The position numbers were made by a program, and so were the translations under genes. The notes under the pieces were generated by a model. The model was not told where the DNA came from. It saw nothing but the letters and a program-made list of their open reading frames with translations, and ran no database searches. Of a stretch of 64,000 nt of DNA, positions 45,801-59,154 are shown in pieces. Each line of letters starts with the position of its first letter. Positions within the stretch are counted from its first letter, which is position 1. The DNA is from Chaetoderma sp. LZ-2023a (Eukaryota; Mollusca; Caudofoveata; Chaetodermatida; Chaetodermatidae). The stretch covers positions 52,512,880-52,576,879 of the forward strand of contig CM067370.1 of the NCBI GenBank assembly GCA_034401795.1, given 5' to 3'.

Positions 45801-48800
45801 GATATCATACACACATACTGGATTAATGTTGTGATATCATACACACATACTGGATTAATGTTGTGATATCATACACACATACTGGATTAATGCTGTGATA
45901 TCATACACACATACTGGATTAATGATGCGATATCATACACACATACTGGATTAATGCCGCGATATCATACACACATACTGGATTAATGTTGCGATATCAT
46001 ACACACATACTGGATTAATGTTGTGATATCATACACATATACAGGATTAATGCTGCGATATCATACACACATACTGGATTAATGCTGCGATATCATACAC
46101 ACATACTGGATTAATGCTGCGATATCATACACACATACTGGATTAATGCTGTGATATCATACACACATACTGGATTAATGCTGTGATATCATACACACAT
46201 ACTGGATTAATGCTGCGATATCATACACACATACTGGATTAATGCTGCGATATCATACACACATACTGGATTAATGCTGCGATATCATACACACATACTG
46301 GATTAATGTTGTGATATCATACACATATACTGGATTAATGCTGCGATATCATACACACATACTGGATTAATGCTGCGATATCATACACACATACTGGATT
46401 AATGCTGCGATATCATACACACATACTGGATTAATGCTGCGATATCATACACACATACTGGATTAATGCTGTGATATCATACACACATACTGGATTAATG
46501 TTGGATATCATACACACATACTGGATTAATGCTGCGATATCATACACATATAATGGATTAATGCTGCGATATAATACACACATATTGGATTAATGTTGGA
46601 TATCATACACACATACTGGATTAATGCTGTGATATATACACACATACTGGATTAATGCTGCGATATCATACACACATACTGGATTAATGTTGGATATCAT
46701 ACACACATACTGGATTAATGCTGTGATATATATCATACACACATACTGGATTACTGCTGTGATATCATACACACATACTGGATTAATGCTGCGATATCAT
46801 ACACACATACTGGATTACTGCTGTGATATCATACACACATACTGGATTAATGCTGCGATATCATACACACATACTGGATTAATGTTGTGATATCATACAC
46901 ACATACTGGATTAATGCTGCGATATCATACACACAAACTGGATTAATGCTGCGATATCATACACACATACTGGATTAATGCTGTGATATCATACACACAT
47001 ACTGGATTAATGATGCGATATCATACACACACTGGATTAATGATGTGATATCATACACACATACTGGATTAATGCTGCGATATCATACACACATACTGGA
47101 TTAATGCTGCGATATCATACACACATACTGGATTAATGCTGCGATATCATACACATACTGGAGTAATGCTGTGATATCATACACACATACTGGATTCATG
47201 CTGCGATATCATACACATATACTGGATTAATGCTGCGATATCATACACTCATACTGGATTAATGCTGCGATATCATACACACATACTGGATTAATGTTGT
47301 GATATCATATACACATACTGGATTAATGCTGCGATATCATACACACATACTGGATTAATGCTGTGATATCATACACACATACTGGATTAATGCTGCGATA
47401 TCATATACACATACTGGATTAATGTTGCGATATCATACACACATACTGGATTAATGTTGTGATATCATACACACATACTGGATTAATGTTGTGATATCAT
47501 ACACACATACTGGATTAATGCTGTGATATCATACACACATACTGGATTAATGCTGTGATATCATAACAACATACTGGATTAATGTTGTGATATCATACAC
47601 ACATACTGGATTAATGCTGCGATATCATACACACATACTGGATTAATGTTGTGATATCATACACACATACTGGATTAATGCTGTGATATCATACACACAT
47701 ACTGGATTAATGCTGTGATATCATAGACACATACTGGATCAATGCTGTGATATCATACACACATACTGGATTAATGCTGTGATATCATACACACATACTG
47801 GATTAATACCGCGATATCATACACACATACTGGATTAATGCTGCGATATCATACACACATACTGGATTAATGCTGCGATATCATACACACATACTAGATT
47901 AATGCTGCGATATCATACACACATACTGGATTGATGCTGCGATATCATACACACATACTGGATTAATGCTGCGATATCATACACACATACTGGATTAATG
48001 CTGTGATATCATACACACATACTGGATTAATGCTGCGATATCATACACACATACTGGATTAATGCTGTGATATCATACCCACATACTGGATTAATGCTGT
48101 GATATCATACACACATACTGGATTAATGCTGTGATATCATAGACACATACTGGATCAATGCTGTGATATCATACACACATACTGGATTAATGCTGTGATA
48201 TCATACACACATACTGGATTAATACCGCGATATCATACACACATACTGGATTAATGCTGCGATATCATACACACATACTGGATTAATGCTGCGATATCAT
48301 ACACACATACTAGATTAATGCTGCGATATCATACACACATACTGGATTGATGCTGCGATATCATACACACATACTGGATTAATGCTGCGATATCATACAC
48401 ACATACTGGATTAATGCTGTGATATCATACACACATACTGGATTAATGCTGCGATATCATACACACATACTGGATTAATGCTGTGATATCATACACACAT
48501 ACTGGATTAATGATGTGTTATCATACACACATACTGGATTAATGCTGTGATATCATATACACATACTGGATCAATGCTGTGATATCATACACACATACTG
48601 GATTAATGATGTGATATCATACACACATACTGGATTAATGTTGCGATATCATACACACATACTGGATTAATGCTGCGATATCATACACACATACTGGATT
48701 AATGTTGTGATACCATACACACATACTGGATTAATGTTGTGATACCATGCACACATACTGGATTAATGTTGCGATATCATACACACATACCGGATTGATG

Positions 48801-48900
48801 CTGTGATATCATACACACATACTGGATTAATGTTGCGATATCATACACACATACTGGATTAATGTTGTGATATCATACGCACATACTGGATTAATGCTAC
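33790..48900. repeat. 15.1-kb satellite array, 32-bp unit, ~470 copies, inside a gene
   Basis: Head-to-tail units containing CATACACACATACTGGATTA then ATGCTG(T/C)GATAT. The period is 32 bp, with some 31-bp units (GTTGGATATC). The minus strand of a unit reads INPVCVYDI, which is in frame with the flanking gene at both edges. The outermost bases are GCTAC at both ends (33790-33794 and 48896-48900). Longer blocks are re-duplicated inside: shared rare variants recur at offsets of ~796 bp (33905/34701), ~1599 bp (44951/46550) and 416 bp (47723/48139). Open frames in the array are repeat artefacts. Confidence 0.97.
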
Positions 48901-51134
48901 ACATCATGTAAATACACATTCCTGAAGTTGCTAGCGATATTAGCATGAGCAACAAGTCTGTGCCAGTTCCAATAGCAACCAGGGATCTGGAACAATTTTG
49001 TGCTAGTGATAATGCCGTTGACACAATGCGACTGTCAGCATCACATTCAGCTTGTATCACACTAAGACAACAGCTTAACTCACTTAACATTGTAATTAGC
49101 CTCGATCTCTTCTTATTGCTTGACCGCAAGTATGTTTGTTTCATCGTAATCTGCATACCACCATCAAAGATGCTGTTCAGCTGTTCTCGTAGAGCTGTGA
49201 CTTTCGTAGCCATCGAAGACAATGGTCGTTTTTGCACCGTAATGGCTAAATGTATATGACAGATATGAGTCACACACGTTTCTATATGTTGCCTTGACAG
49301 GCCATGTAACACTATGGATGAGATGACCGCCATCCACGACAAACACAGAATCATCTGGCAAATTGCTTTGGACAGTCACCTTTGATTTCAATAACACACT
49401 GAGTGTACTCCTTGCTGTTTTCCTCATGAGTCAGCCATGAAAGAGTGCAGCAGGCTGAGGCGCTTGCTCATAAGCTAAGAAACTGTCCATTTCAGATGTG
49501 TCTTTTATCATACAGGTAATTATGTTGAAAGGTTACTTAGGGTTAACTTCTACTGATTGGCCACGGATTTGGACTGTGTTTGTTACATCACCTATTGCCT
49601 TCACTCTATCATTTCGATGCGATTTTATATCTGTGAAGGTTTGATGTGTAATGGCATTAGCTGCATTACGACCTAAATCATGCATTTTCACAATTTACTA
49701 CTTTATCTGTCACGAGACCAGTAGAGATAGACACTAAAGAATCACATGTGGAAAATCAAAATGGCGAATGTGTATGGAGCCACTGTACACATATATCATG
49801 GTCTTTATGGTCACGTACTTCAGTACTGGCACGCCAGTCCTTATGCTGCTCAGATGAATTAGTCTGGACACCTGTACACCTTTCAAGTGTATCACAGAGA
49901 GGTATGCAGTGTGGTAGGGCATGGGTCCAATTTGTTAGGGAACTGTCCATGATTCCACGTCCATGTGTCATTCCTCCGGAGGTTTTTAGTTGACGCATTA
50001 GATTCTGCTCAAAGGTTTGGTCTGAAAAGTTTCCACTCCAGAAGTGATCAGTACGACGTATTGTGAAGTATCCAATGCCGGTAAATAGCTTATATTCAGC
50101 TCGTGGCATTGTAGTTTCCAGCGATTTCGTCTGCTGTAAATAGAGTCACGCCGATTTTGCATACGTGAGTTCGCTCAGCATGAAGGAACAACCGTATGTT
50201 AGAGACCCAAAGTTTCCCTGTCCGGCTTTTATTTGCTTCATCTTCCGCTAACTACGAAAGAATACTTGTAATCTGTTGCACACTAACTTCGCAGGCGAAT
50301 GAGGTTTAGCATACGATTTGATAGGAATATGTCCAAACTGTCCCACTACCTCACCAGTTGCTATTTTAGTGCAGCGATTAAGAACATCCTGCTTAGCATC
50401 ACCTGGTGGAGTAACACATGCGATTCCACCTATGGAATGAAACGTGTTATGGTCCGTAAGTGTAGCAATGTCAAAGTCTCCATTGCCAAAGAGAAACTGT
50501 GTGAAACCATTTAGATTATAATATTGTTCACCACTTGTAAGAAATTAATACATTAGCTTCTGCACTTCTCTGTAATTGTCTGAGAAGCTCAATGCTACTT
50601 AAAGTGTCAATTAGCTCCCGTGATGCATACTTCCGATGTATGTAAACTGCAATAGCTATGCAAATTGGAGAGAGGAATGATCTTTGTCGACATGCAGATA
50701 TTATAGCGTGGGATATCGATGTAAAACGCCGGTCCACATTTGAAGATTGGTTTGGTTTTTTACTTTACAACTCCATGCAGAAAGCGATCGAGTGCTTCAG
50801 GAACTAACGTTGATCCATTGTCCGTGTTTTCCCTTGTAGGGTATGGAGAAGAATTGTATATTTGTGCTCTGATATCATCTCTAATAATTGATGCTGCCAC
50901 GTCGATTATATGGTTTCTCACACTCAAAACACCAGTGTGTTGGTCAGACGCCCACCTTTCATGAAGAATGTTGTACCTGACATCACGAAAACTGATAACA
51001 GTAGATTTCCCTGGTAAGCTTGTTGCAATTATTCGATCACCGTAGTATGTCTGTAATCTGTGTTTGAGATAGTACCCGGAATATCCATTAGTTCCATTCA
51101 AATAGTCTTCCATAAGCTCTACAAGTTCAGACAC
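48869..51134 (-). pseudogene. Nuclease-like multi-copy gene, copy A, 5' part
   Basis: Minus strand. N-terminal blocks: MSELVELMEDYLNGTNGYSG and VISFRDVRYNILHERWASD (51134-50760); ISHAIISACRQRSFLSPICI and YASRELIDTLSSIELL (50737-50528); TLTDHNTFHSIGGIACVTP (about 50450); GYFTIRRTDHFWSGNFSDQT, GGMTHGRGIMDSSLTNWTHA (50109-49756). Then a PIN-like core: VFVVDGGHLIHSV, TIVFDGYES (49427-49164), AECDADSRIVSTAL and GTGTDLLLMLISLAT (to 48930). The Asp residues at these five places are arranged like the metal-binding acids of PIN/FEN nucleases. It then enters the satellite through MMCSINPVC. About four frameshifts. Nuclease assignment is inference from motif order. Confidence 0.7.
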
Positions 51135-51179
51135 GTAATATTGGCACTCATCGTTTTCATCGGAACTTTGAATGCCTTC

Positions 51180-52560
51180 TCATCTTCCGCTGTTTAATTG
51201 ATGTTAGTAATGACATGGGCTCCTATGAGAACGGGTACAAAGGCTCATGATAGCGGTCAGTGAACCGTTCCCTGAACCATTCTCGAATTGCCTCGACTAT
51301 GCCCTGGCCAGTTCCGATAATGTGCCCTGCAGATGTGTGTACAGTGAGTGGTGGTGTGTAGTTAGTAACTCTCAGGGCTCAGGCTGCCCTAAACATTGTG
51401 TGACAGTTACCCGTGGCAGTGATTTCATTTGCTAAGGATTTTGTTTGTTAAATTGCAAGATATGTTATTGCGTTCACTGTGTGGTTTGGCTGGGTCTTCA
51501 CTTTCGCCACTTCGATAGATGTGGAGCTATAATGCTTTCTACTCTGCTGATCCTGTGGTGTTGGCAGTTGATGATTCCATACAGTTCAATATTTTGTTTA
51601 GGGCTTCGTTTGAATATGAGCTGATGTCGATGTTAGCTATTTGCTTACCAAGGGCCTTTTTGTATGACATTTGCGTCTATGCCATCTTGCCTGGTATGGC
51701 GTTTATACATTATCTAGAGATTGTTCATATGAAGGCGTGTAACAACTGGCTTATTTCCAAAATTGGGGTCTGCACCCCCACCGGAAAGAGCATCCTGAAT
51801 AGGGGTTTTGCTTATGTTTTGGGCAGTATGAACTCTCTTTTGTTGAAGACTACTGTTGTATCCCTTTTGGGCTTTGCGATCAGCAATGTGTTCCGCCAAT
51901 GTTTTATGGTGACGGCAATGATGGCAAATAGACAACTGGAACTTAGGAATGCCACCAGTGCATCTCCATTGCCGTGACTTTGCATTTACTATTATTCACG
52001 AGGCCGTCCATCCACCACTGAACATGTCCATTCTTTGCACGCGGGATTAAGGCTACTGACATCCACGACTAACCCTAACCTAATATGTTAGGATAGCACT
52101 AGGCTATAGGGCCACAAAGGACACACATTGGCTAACAACTCAGGCATGTCTCCAACTAGGCGACCATGTCCTTGGGAGTAGATGCGAGTATCTGCGAGTG
52201 GTTGAGCGCTTGAAATACTCTCTAGGTGCGAGAGGATTGCCTCACAACCGCTCACAAGTGCGTGTAGGTGGTTGCCGTCTGCACGGCGTGGTCGGCAGCG
52301 CACGCACCTAGTTTAACATGTTCAAACCTTCTACGAACCCCATAAGCATTCGCTGACGGTCGCAAGTCGATCTTAACTCACTCGCAACGCAACGTATGAG
52401 GAGGGTGATCGCAATGCCTCTCAGTCCTCTAGTGGTCTCAAGTTTGCTCGCAATAAATAGACAATTCTCCCAAACCGAGTGAATCGCTGCGACAGCCCAT
52501 CTTACACGTTGCAAGTACGTTGCACTCAATCGCCTGCGTGTGCGAATATATCAATAGGTT
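51180..52560. other. Flank of copy A, possible further 5' remnants
   Basis: Minus-strand pieces (for example ALNKILNCMESSTANTTGSA near 51600 and HHCRHHKTLAEHIADRKAQK near 51900) look weakly coding and could be the start of the same gene. The plus-strand ORF 51519-51977 is their shadow. 52080-52560 is rich in GCGA/TCGC words. Confidence 0.3.
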
Positions 52561-55400
52561 GTACTCGCTCGCTTGAGCAACCACTCATGCATCCTCCTAA
52601 GTAAATGGTCACCTACAGGGACACATGCTTTACTGCAATTGATGGTCGCAAGCAGATCATCGCGATCACCACAGCATACAGACCACACACCTTTTTTCTC
52701 GTGCGAAAATCACTCAATTCACCAAACGCTAGTCACCTTATCCGCTCTAACAGGTACTGTTTGTCTGCAGGTTTTTGTTCCTTCACGGCTGGATTGCTCA
52801 GCTTGACATTGTTCCTTAATCAACAGCACTGCAGAGTCTTCTTTGTTGTCTCTTCCAAGATTCAGAGATAAGCACCATTATCTATATCAATGATTACTGT
52901 CCCTCTGCAACCTTTCACTCTCTTAATCCTGGACTGATTAGAGCACCCCGTTCCTTTAAAACATCTAAGAACCGTCTCTCTCACAAAGAGTTATGATAAG
53001 CAAGGTTAGAAAGCTAGTTACGGTCAGAGAGCCTTCTCTTCTTCTCTTCGTTGAAATCTAATAGGCTTTAGATAGTATGTGAAATTATGAATAAGTAATC
53101 TCTCACCGCACCACGCGCACCCCTTTACACTATCCCATCTTATCCAGACTATTGTTCTGTTCCCGTAGATTGTCAGAATGAGATAGCGCCATCCTCCTCC
53201 ATTGCCTGCGTGCCACGAATGAAAACAGTTAGGGCTGTGGCCAGTTGCTGTGCTGACAACCAAGGAAACTAGCAGCATGTAGGCCGTTCCATCCAGCCAG
53301 AAGTCGTTATGGGGAACATCCCTCCACTGTCTGGATTCCCCGCTAGCCATCTGGATGGCACTTGACAGAATGAATTGCCGTGATGCCTACCGGGACTGGT
53401 GCCCTGTATGGCTAGCACATCTGGTGGCCGTCAGACTACAACTAGCGTTAGATTTGCGAGGCTCGAAGACACATCAGACTCAGAAGCGTCAGATCTAATT
53501 ACACTTCATAAGAAGTATAATACGAGAGAGATAGAATCTAGAACTGATGGCAGTCACATAAATACCACTGCACCACCCATTGCCGTGCACGATGTCGATC
53601 CAGTGTCTTTTCCTGTAAGCCGCATGGCCGGCTTGTCTGTTGTTAGTACTTGAAAGATGTCTTCATAAAGCCTGAGTATAGAAAAGCAGCTCGCCACCCA
53701 AGCTGTAAAACCATTAACTTTACCGCAAAGTCTGGAACTATCTGAAAGGTGTAATATCTAAACAGTGAAACAATTCCAGCAAGCACGCACGTATGCACGC
53801 ACACACACACACGCATGCGCACAGGACGCTTGGTCTGAATGCACTCAAATACGAGAGTGTTGCTGGTGTCTACAACCTAATTGTAAACCTTGGTATATAT
53901 TCAAAGTGCTTTTTCCAAGTTGTAACAAATGCAAAATAAGACATCAGAATATAAAGCAAGGCCGCCTTTTTAGAAAAAATTATTTTGTTGCAACATATCA
54001 TATTTCTCAGCATCAGATAAAGCAACGTTTTGGGTAATCCTACACCGAACTAAACTATACGCATAAGACGCATGCTGGTCTAAGACCACCTGTTGTCCGG
54101 GTACGTTCGGCACGATATGTGTTATTTTATTCAATTCGATTAATATCCTCAAACAGGAACACCCTTAGCTGATAAGATAGCTGCTGTTTTCTGCAAGGCC
54201 GCCATGTACACATTCATTTTTTACCAGAAGTTATTCTAACCAGGGAGTCTACCGATGGGTATCCTGTAGTGGATAGTATTGGCCCTCTCCGGCGAGGTCA
54301 ATTGTAGCCGTCTTTAAGGGTACCGCATTCGATTTGGGAGTTTGTGGGCTATCCATTTGGATTAAGATGTGCGTATCTTCTTCTTCGTCATGGATGACTA
54401 CCCCTTCGCCTCCACCTTCATCGTGGGCGGCATTCTATGCAGGCCTGTTAATGTATGACAACGGCAATGCCTACACGTGGCAGACACATTAACATATAAA
54501 CATTACATGTATATAACTGTTTACAATGGCATGGCGTCAGATATTCAATTAGTAAATGTGAGATGCAAAATGTGTGATTAGAATATTCGTCACGCCATTT
54601 GCCGTCTCGTGATGCATATTGAGGCACCAACAAAAGTAAAATCTAAAAGAATTGAAAAGAGTTCTAAAAGAATGCAGTCATGACAGGATGCTACGAAGTG
54701 AGACGAGATGCGCGTGGATAGATTGATGAATGGCAGGTGAATGCGCGTCTGTATAGCCTGTGGTCATACGGCGATAACTTTAAGTCGCTAAATACATTTT
54801 TCTCATATTGCCTCTTGAACACACAATATTATCTTAAGAAGGGCATCTGCCATCTGTCAGTAGGCCTACATATATGCATAGACTACTTTATTAGTGCATG
54901 TATAAGCTAATATTCCGATCAGCTTTATCCCATAAAGACATCAACGTTCACATTTGTGCGCAATACGGTATGCCACAATATGCGCCTCTAGTTTGAGTAT
55001 CAACTGACTCTGAATTCCGCCCCCCCCCCTCCCCCCCCCCCCCCCCCGCTATCTCCCTCACACAGCAAACCCCAGTCCAGGATATAACACGTGATACGGT
55101 CCGGCGTAAAGCTATTCATCATACTCACTGAATCGCACTATCCACATACAAAATGCTGACTTTCAAGCTAAAAACATTTAATTCATCGATGCGTTATTCT
55201 GCTAAGCAGGTCGAAACTGGAACCGTACTAATAAATATAGACGCCGATTAGATATACGTTTTATTCACATGTCAATGCACGCATTGGAAAAACACATGGG
55301 TTCACAGCCATGTGTAAAGATACACACGGAAGTGACGATAATCGAAATCTGTACACCCAAATCCTTCAGTACAATGCTTAATCTGGAATGTCTTTATTTA
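52561..55400. other. Intergenic DNA, no supported gene
   Basis: Several 70-110-codon ORFs (for example 53024-53350 minus, 53399-53653 plus) have no recognisable domain or splice context. A poly-C run is at about 55020-55047 and a short CA/CG patch at about 53785-53820. Confidence 0.4.
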
Positions 55401-55409
55401 AATTTCACT

Positions 55410-55694
55410 CGCTCACTCGCTCGCCCGACCGCCCGCCCGCTCACCTACCCACCCACCCGCCCGCTCGCTCGCTCTCCCGTCAGCCTACACGCCCACGCAC
55501 TTAACACCACACCCACACACGCACGCACGCTCGCTCACTCACGCACGGCGTCACTCTGTCTATCAGTTGGTCGGGCGGTCGGTCGGTCGCTCGGTCACTC
55601 GCTCGCTCGGTCGCTCGAACAAATGAACGACCAACCAAATGACTGAACGAACGACCGAACGACCGACCGACCGAATGGCCGACCGACCAAACGC

Positions 55695-55784
<90 letters not shown>

Positions 55785-55818
55785 CATTAATCAATCAATA
55801 AATCAATCAATCAATCTA
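55410..55818. repeat. Tetranucleotide satellite: (CTCG/CCGC)n, (GGTC/GACC)n, (CAAT)n
   Basis: A run of changing four-base units, ending in (AATC)n at 55694-55818. Open frames with SINQ repeats are artefacts. Confidence 0.93.
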
Positions 55819-57880
55819 GGACAAATGTGTCCAATACCTGCATCACTCATATATTTTAAGTGTGCCGCCGTGAGGTGCACATGTTTTATCGAGATGTCAA
55901 ACTAGTTATTAATTATATTATCGAAATTATCCATAGTGGTTGATAATTTTGAAAAAATAGTAAATCAGATATTTACCATTTCTTCCTTGGTAACTGTTTC
56001 TTGTCAGCAGCCAGGGTCATTAGCTCCCGCATGTTCTTACTTCTTAGTGTATTCAGTCCTGCATTTTCAGATCAGTAATTAGCACGTCTTATCCAATGCA
56101 GTCCTTCGCGGACATTTAATTGTGTGCACCAAGTGCAGAGGCCTCCAAGGCTTTCTGTGCAGGCGTTACTTGTGGTATTACAGAATATGGTCAAACATAG
56201 ACTACATTTCCTCGAGCAATTTCACAGACAGTAGGGCCGTATTTCATGACACTCTAGCTATTACGCCGTCCCGCCAGCTATGATGAGCGTGGGCGGTGAT
56301 TCAGGTGGCAGACATCGGCCTTATCTAGAACATCCTTATTGTAAAGCACCAGTAATACTCACGTTGCATAAGATACGTATATGTTCTGGTCAGAGGGGTC
56401 CTTAATCCCGGGATCCACACACATACTGAAATGGCACGTTTTCCCATAAGGCAACTTGTGGCAATGAAGGAATAGCCGAGCATCAGTGAGCCAAACATTT
56501 TGCCTCGCCCTCACCATCGCCGCATCCAGAGACGCCTTGTGCGTACAGCTGCACACCTAGACGCCTTGTGCGTACATGGATAATCGCTGTCTTAGATTTG
56601 TTCATAACGAGGTTCTTATTACAAAGCTTTTCTACAACGATTGGCTTTATTTCTTCATTAATGTCTACGTCGGCTGCGTACTCCATCTCTTGTTGGAATC
56701 TCAGTGTAGGTATTAAAGTTTGGCCGCGTGTCGTGCCCCACCCAACCCCATCACACTTGGTACGAATGGAGGAGGAGGTAGGAGGAGTTAGCGTGTAAAC
56801 AGCACCGAAGAAAGGCCATCTCCCACAAAACCGATACTGGTCTCGAGCTCTACGGAATGCATATCCTGTACTCGTATTTTCAGCTTAGTGCCTGACAATA
56901 ACAGTCTTACTACTCGCAGTCAATCCTACATGGCACAGTTCAATAAAATAGGCGGTCGTTATGACCGTAGGAAAATCAGGGTGTCACACGTATCACGAAT
57001 AAAAAACAGCATGATCAATTAAAATACAAACACTATAATCTTGATGTTGTTTTACAGACGAGGAAAAGAATTAATGAATGATTAATTAAATAAATAACTA
57101 AATTATATCTGGCCTGACCAATGAAGTGGGTCGTGTGGTCTCGATGCGATGTATGCGTGCCAAACTTGTCGGTGCGATGTACGCATGCCAACACTGTTGT
57201 CTGTTGACGTAACGTTGGTGTGCCAACGCTCTTGACGTTACGTAGATGTGCCCGTGAAGGGTCCGCGAGATTTTGCCTATGAGTGTGTAGAATATGTGTC
57301 TAAAATTTGGATCCCTGTTTCGATACCCACGGATGGAGTTCTTCTCATCTCTGAGCATACAAAGTGCTTGTTTCTGGTTCTGTATTGCCGCCGTCGTACT
57401 GTGTGGATTGGGAGGGTGGCCATACATGAATTATTCCCCTTAATTCATCCTCTGTTCGAAGCAAAGGGAAACCATCCATGTTTTAGCAGTTTTCAAAGAT
57501 ATTTATTTATATCTAAATAAACAAACAAACAAATCTAAAATTCAGCCTCTATACATATATTGGTCTAGATACACACATATATAAATCTGCACAACTATAT
57601 ATCTATACCTTATAACACATATAGAGTGTTAATTGATCAGTATCATTTATCACAATATATAAATTTGAATTTTACTTTTTATACGAAAACTAGCTTTATT
57701 AAATTATTCAAGTTAGTTTAGATTAAAATTATTTAAGAATACATTATTTAAGAATATATTATTATTGTGGCCCTGGGCTGGACAGGGTGCCAGCGCCGCT
57801 GACAGTGGCGTCTCGGCAGGTTCTCGTGACAGCGACGTCTTCACTGGCTAGCGCCTTGATTGAAAAGGCTGGGCAATGTT
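55819..57880. other. Intergenic DNA
   Basis: Apart from the reverse transcriptase scrap below, no gene or repeat is recognised. 57500-57770 is very AT-rich. Confidence 0.5.
56483..56700 (-). pseudogene. Reverse transcriptase scrap (non-LTR)
   Basis: Minus-strand reading QQEMEYAADVDI ... EKLCNKNLVMNKSKTAIIHV. It aligns by eye with the YADD region of the remnant at 803-1294 (IEYADDVDFI ... ENLFMNESKTELTH), with the box altered to YAAD. ~60 codons only. Confidence 0.55.
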
Positions 57881-57884
57881 CGAA

Positions 57885-58715
57885 GACTCTATAGTGCAGA
57901 CTGTCATGTATCAAAAACAGTCCCGTAGGAATTGAATGCCCACAGTGAGATAGTGGTTGATTTCACTTCATTATGGTGTAAAACGAAGAAAATTGTAGGC
58001 AACAATTTTTTCGACACCTGTGACCCTGTAGGATCCAAAAAAACAAGATGATCGCCGTCGCTCATGGAAACTACAGGGAATGCCATATATCTAGAACTGC
58101 TTGGCCAATTTCAATAAAGTTTGTCCTTTTTATGTTTTACAAATATGGCTGATCATTTGGAATAGGTTTCAGGTCGATAGGAAGTCAAGGTCGTGCACCA
58201 AGGACAAAGTCACATTCAATTTTGGCCTACCGCTGCAGAAATATGAGCGCATCTGGAGGTAATTGATCAGTTTGTATGATGTTAGACTCTACCGTTGTGT
58301 TTTCAAACATGCCCAATCATTTGCAATAGGGTCTATCTCGATAGGAGGTCAAGATCGCAGAGAAAGGTGCAGGTCATATTCATTTTAGCCTTTCGGTACG
58401 GAAATCGGAGCACCTCTGGAGTGAAATGATCAATTTGCATGATCTTAGACGTTATTGTATGGTTTTCAATCATGCCTGTACATTTGGATTATGTTTTAGT
58501 TTGATATGAGGTCAAATGTCGGGCCTCATAGTCAATGCCATTTTTAACCACTCGGTGAAGAAATATGAGTACCACTCGAGTTAATTGATCAATTTGCATG
58601 ATGTCTGAATGTGTTGCAGGGTTTTCACACCTGTCTGTTCATTTTAATCAACTTTCAGGTCGATTGGACTTCAAAGTCACATGGTCAGGTCAAAAGAAAC
58701 GTCAACATATGATGA
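57885..58715. repeat. Left inverted arm with ~160-bp subrepeats
   Basis: Unit marks GATCA(G/A)TTTG(T/C)ATGAT recur at 58265, 58428 and 58588. Outer end near CTATAGTGCAGACTGTCATG. Confidence 0.65.
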
Positions 58716-59154
58716 TCATTCAATAAAAATCAATTTATAACAAGTTTGTCATGTGGCAATTGCAATTACTGCAAAATAGAATACAAAGGTAATATATCAA
58801 GGAAACAAATGTAGAATCCAAGGTTCACGGTCAAAACCAATGAAAAGTCTAAGACACTGAATACAGTTAAGCAATTGCGAGGAATAACCAATCGGGATTC
58901 TAATAATCCTGCAGTCAGAGAACTGCCGTGCAAGTATCTATGTCAAGTGACCTGAAATACACCAACAGGAAAATACGCATACCCAGGCAGCACGTTGAAT
59001 AAGATGAAATGTAAGCTGTAATGTAATTTTAAGGGGTAGATTACTGAAGCATACATGTACAGCGTATCTATCATGAAGCATGTTATTATAAATCCTTAGT
59101 AAGAAGTAAATTAGGGGCACACACTCCCCAAACTGTCCTCTGTTCGTGCAACAA

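Noticed and set aside
33790-48900. The regular 32-bp repeat could be taken for a CRISPR-like array, or its ORFs for repeat proteins
   Set aside because: There are no spacers; units follow each other directly, the setting is a spliced eukaryotic genome and the unit derives from the flanking gene. The ORFs are by-products of the unit sequence.
53024-53653. ORFs at 53024-53350 (-) and 53399-53653 (+) as genes
   Set aside because: No domain, no splice support, no conserved-looking composition; left unannotated.
54996-55905. ORFs over the tetranucleotide repeats (SINQ, ARPLAR repeats)
   Set aside because: Repeat artefacts.
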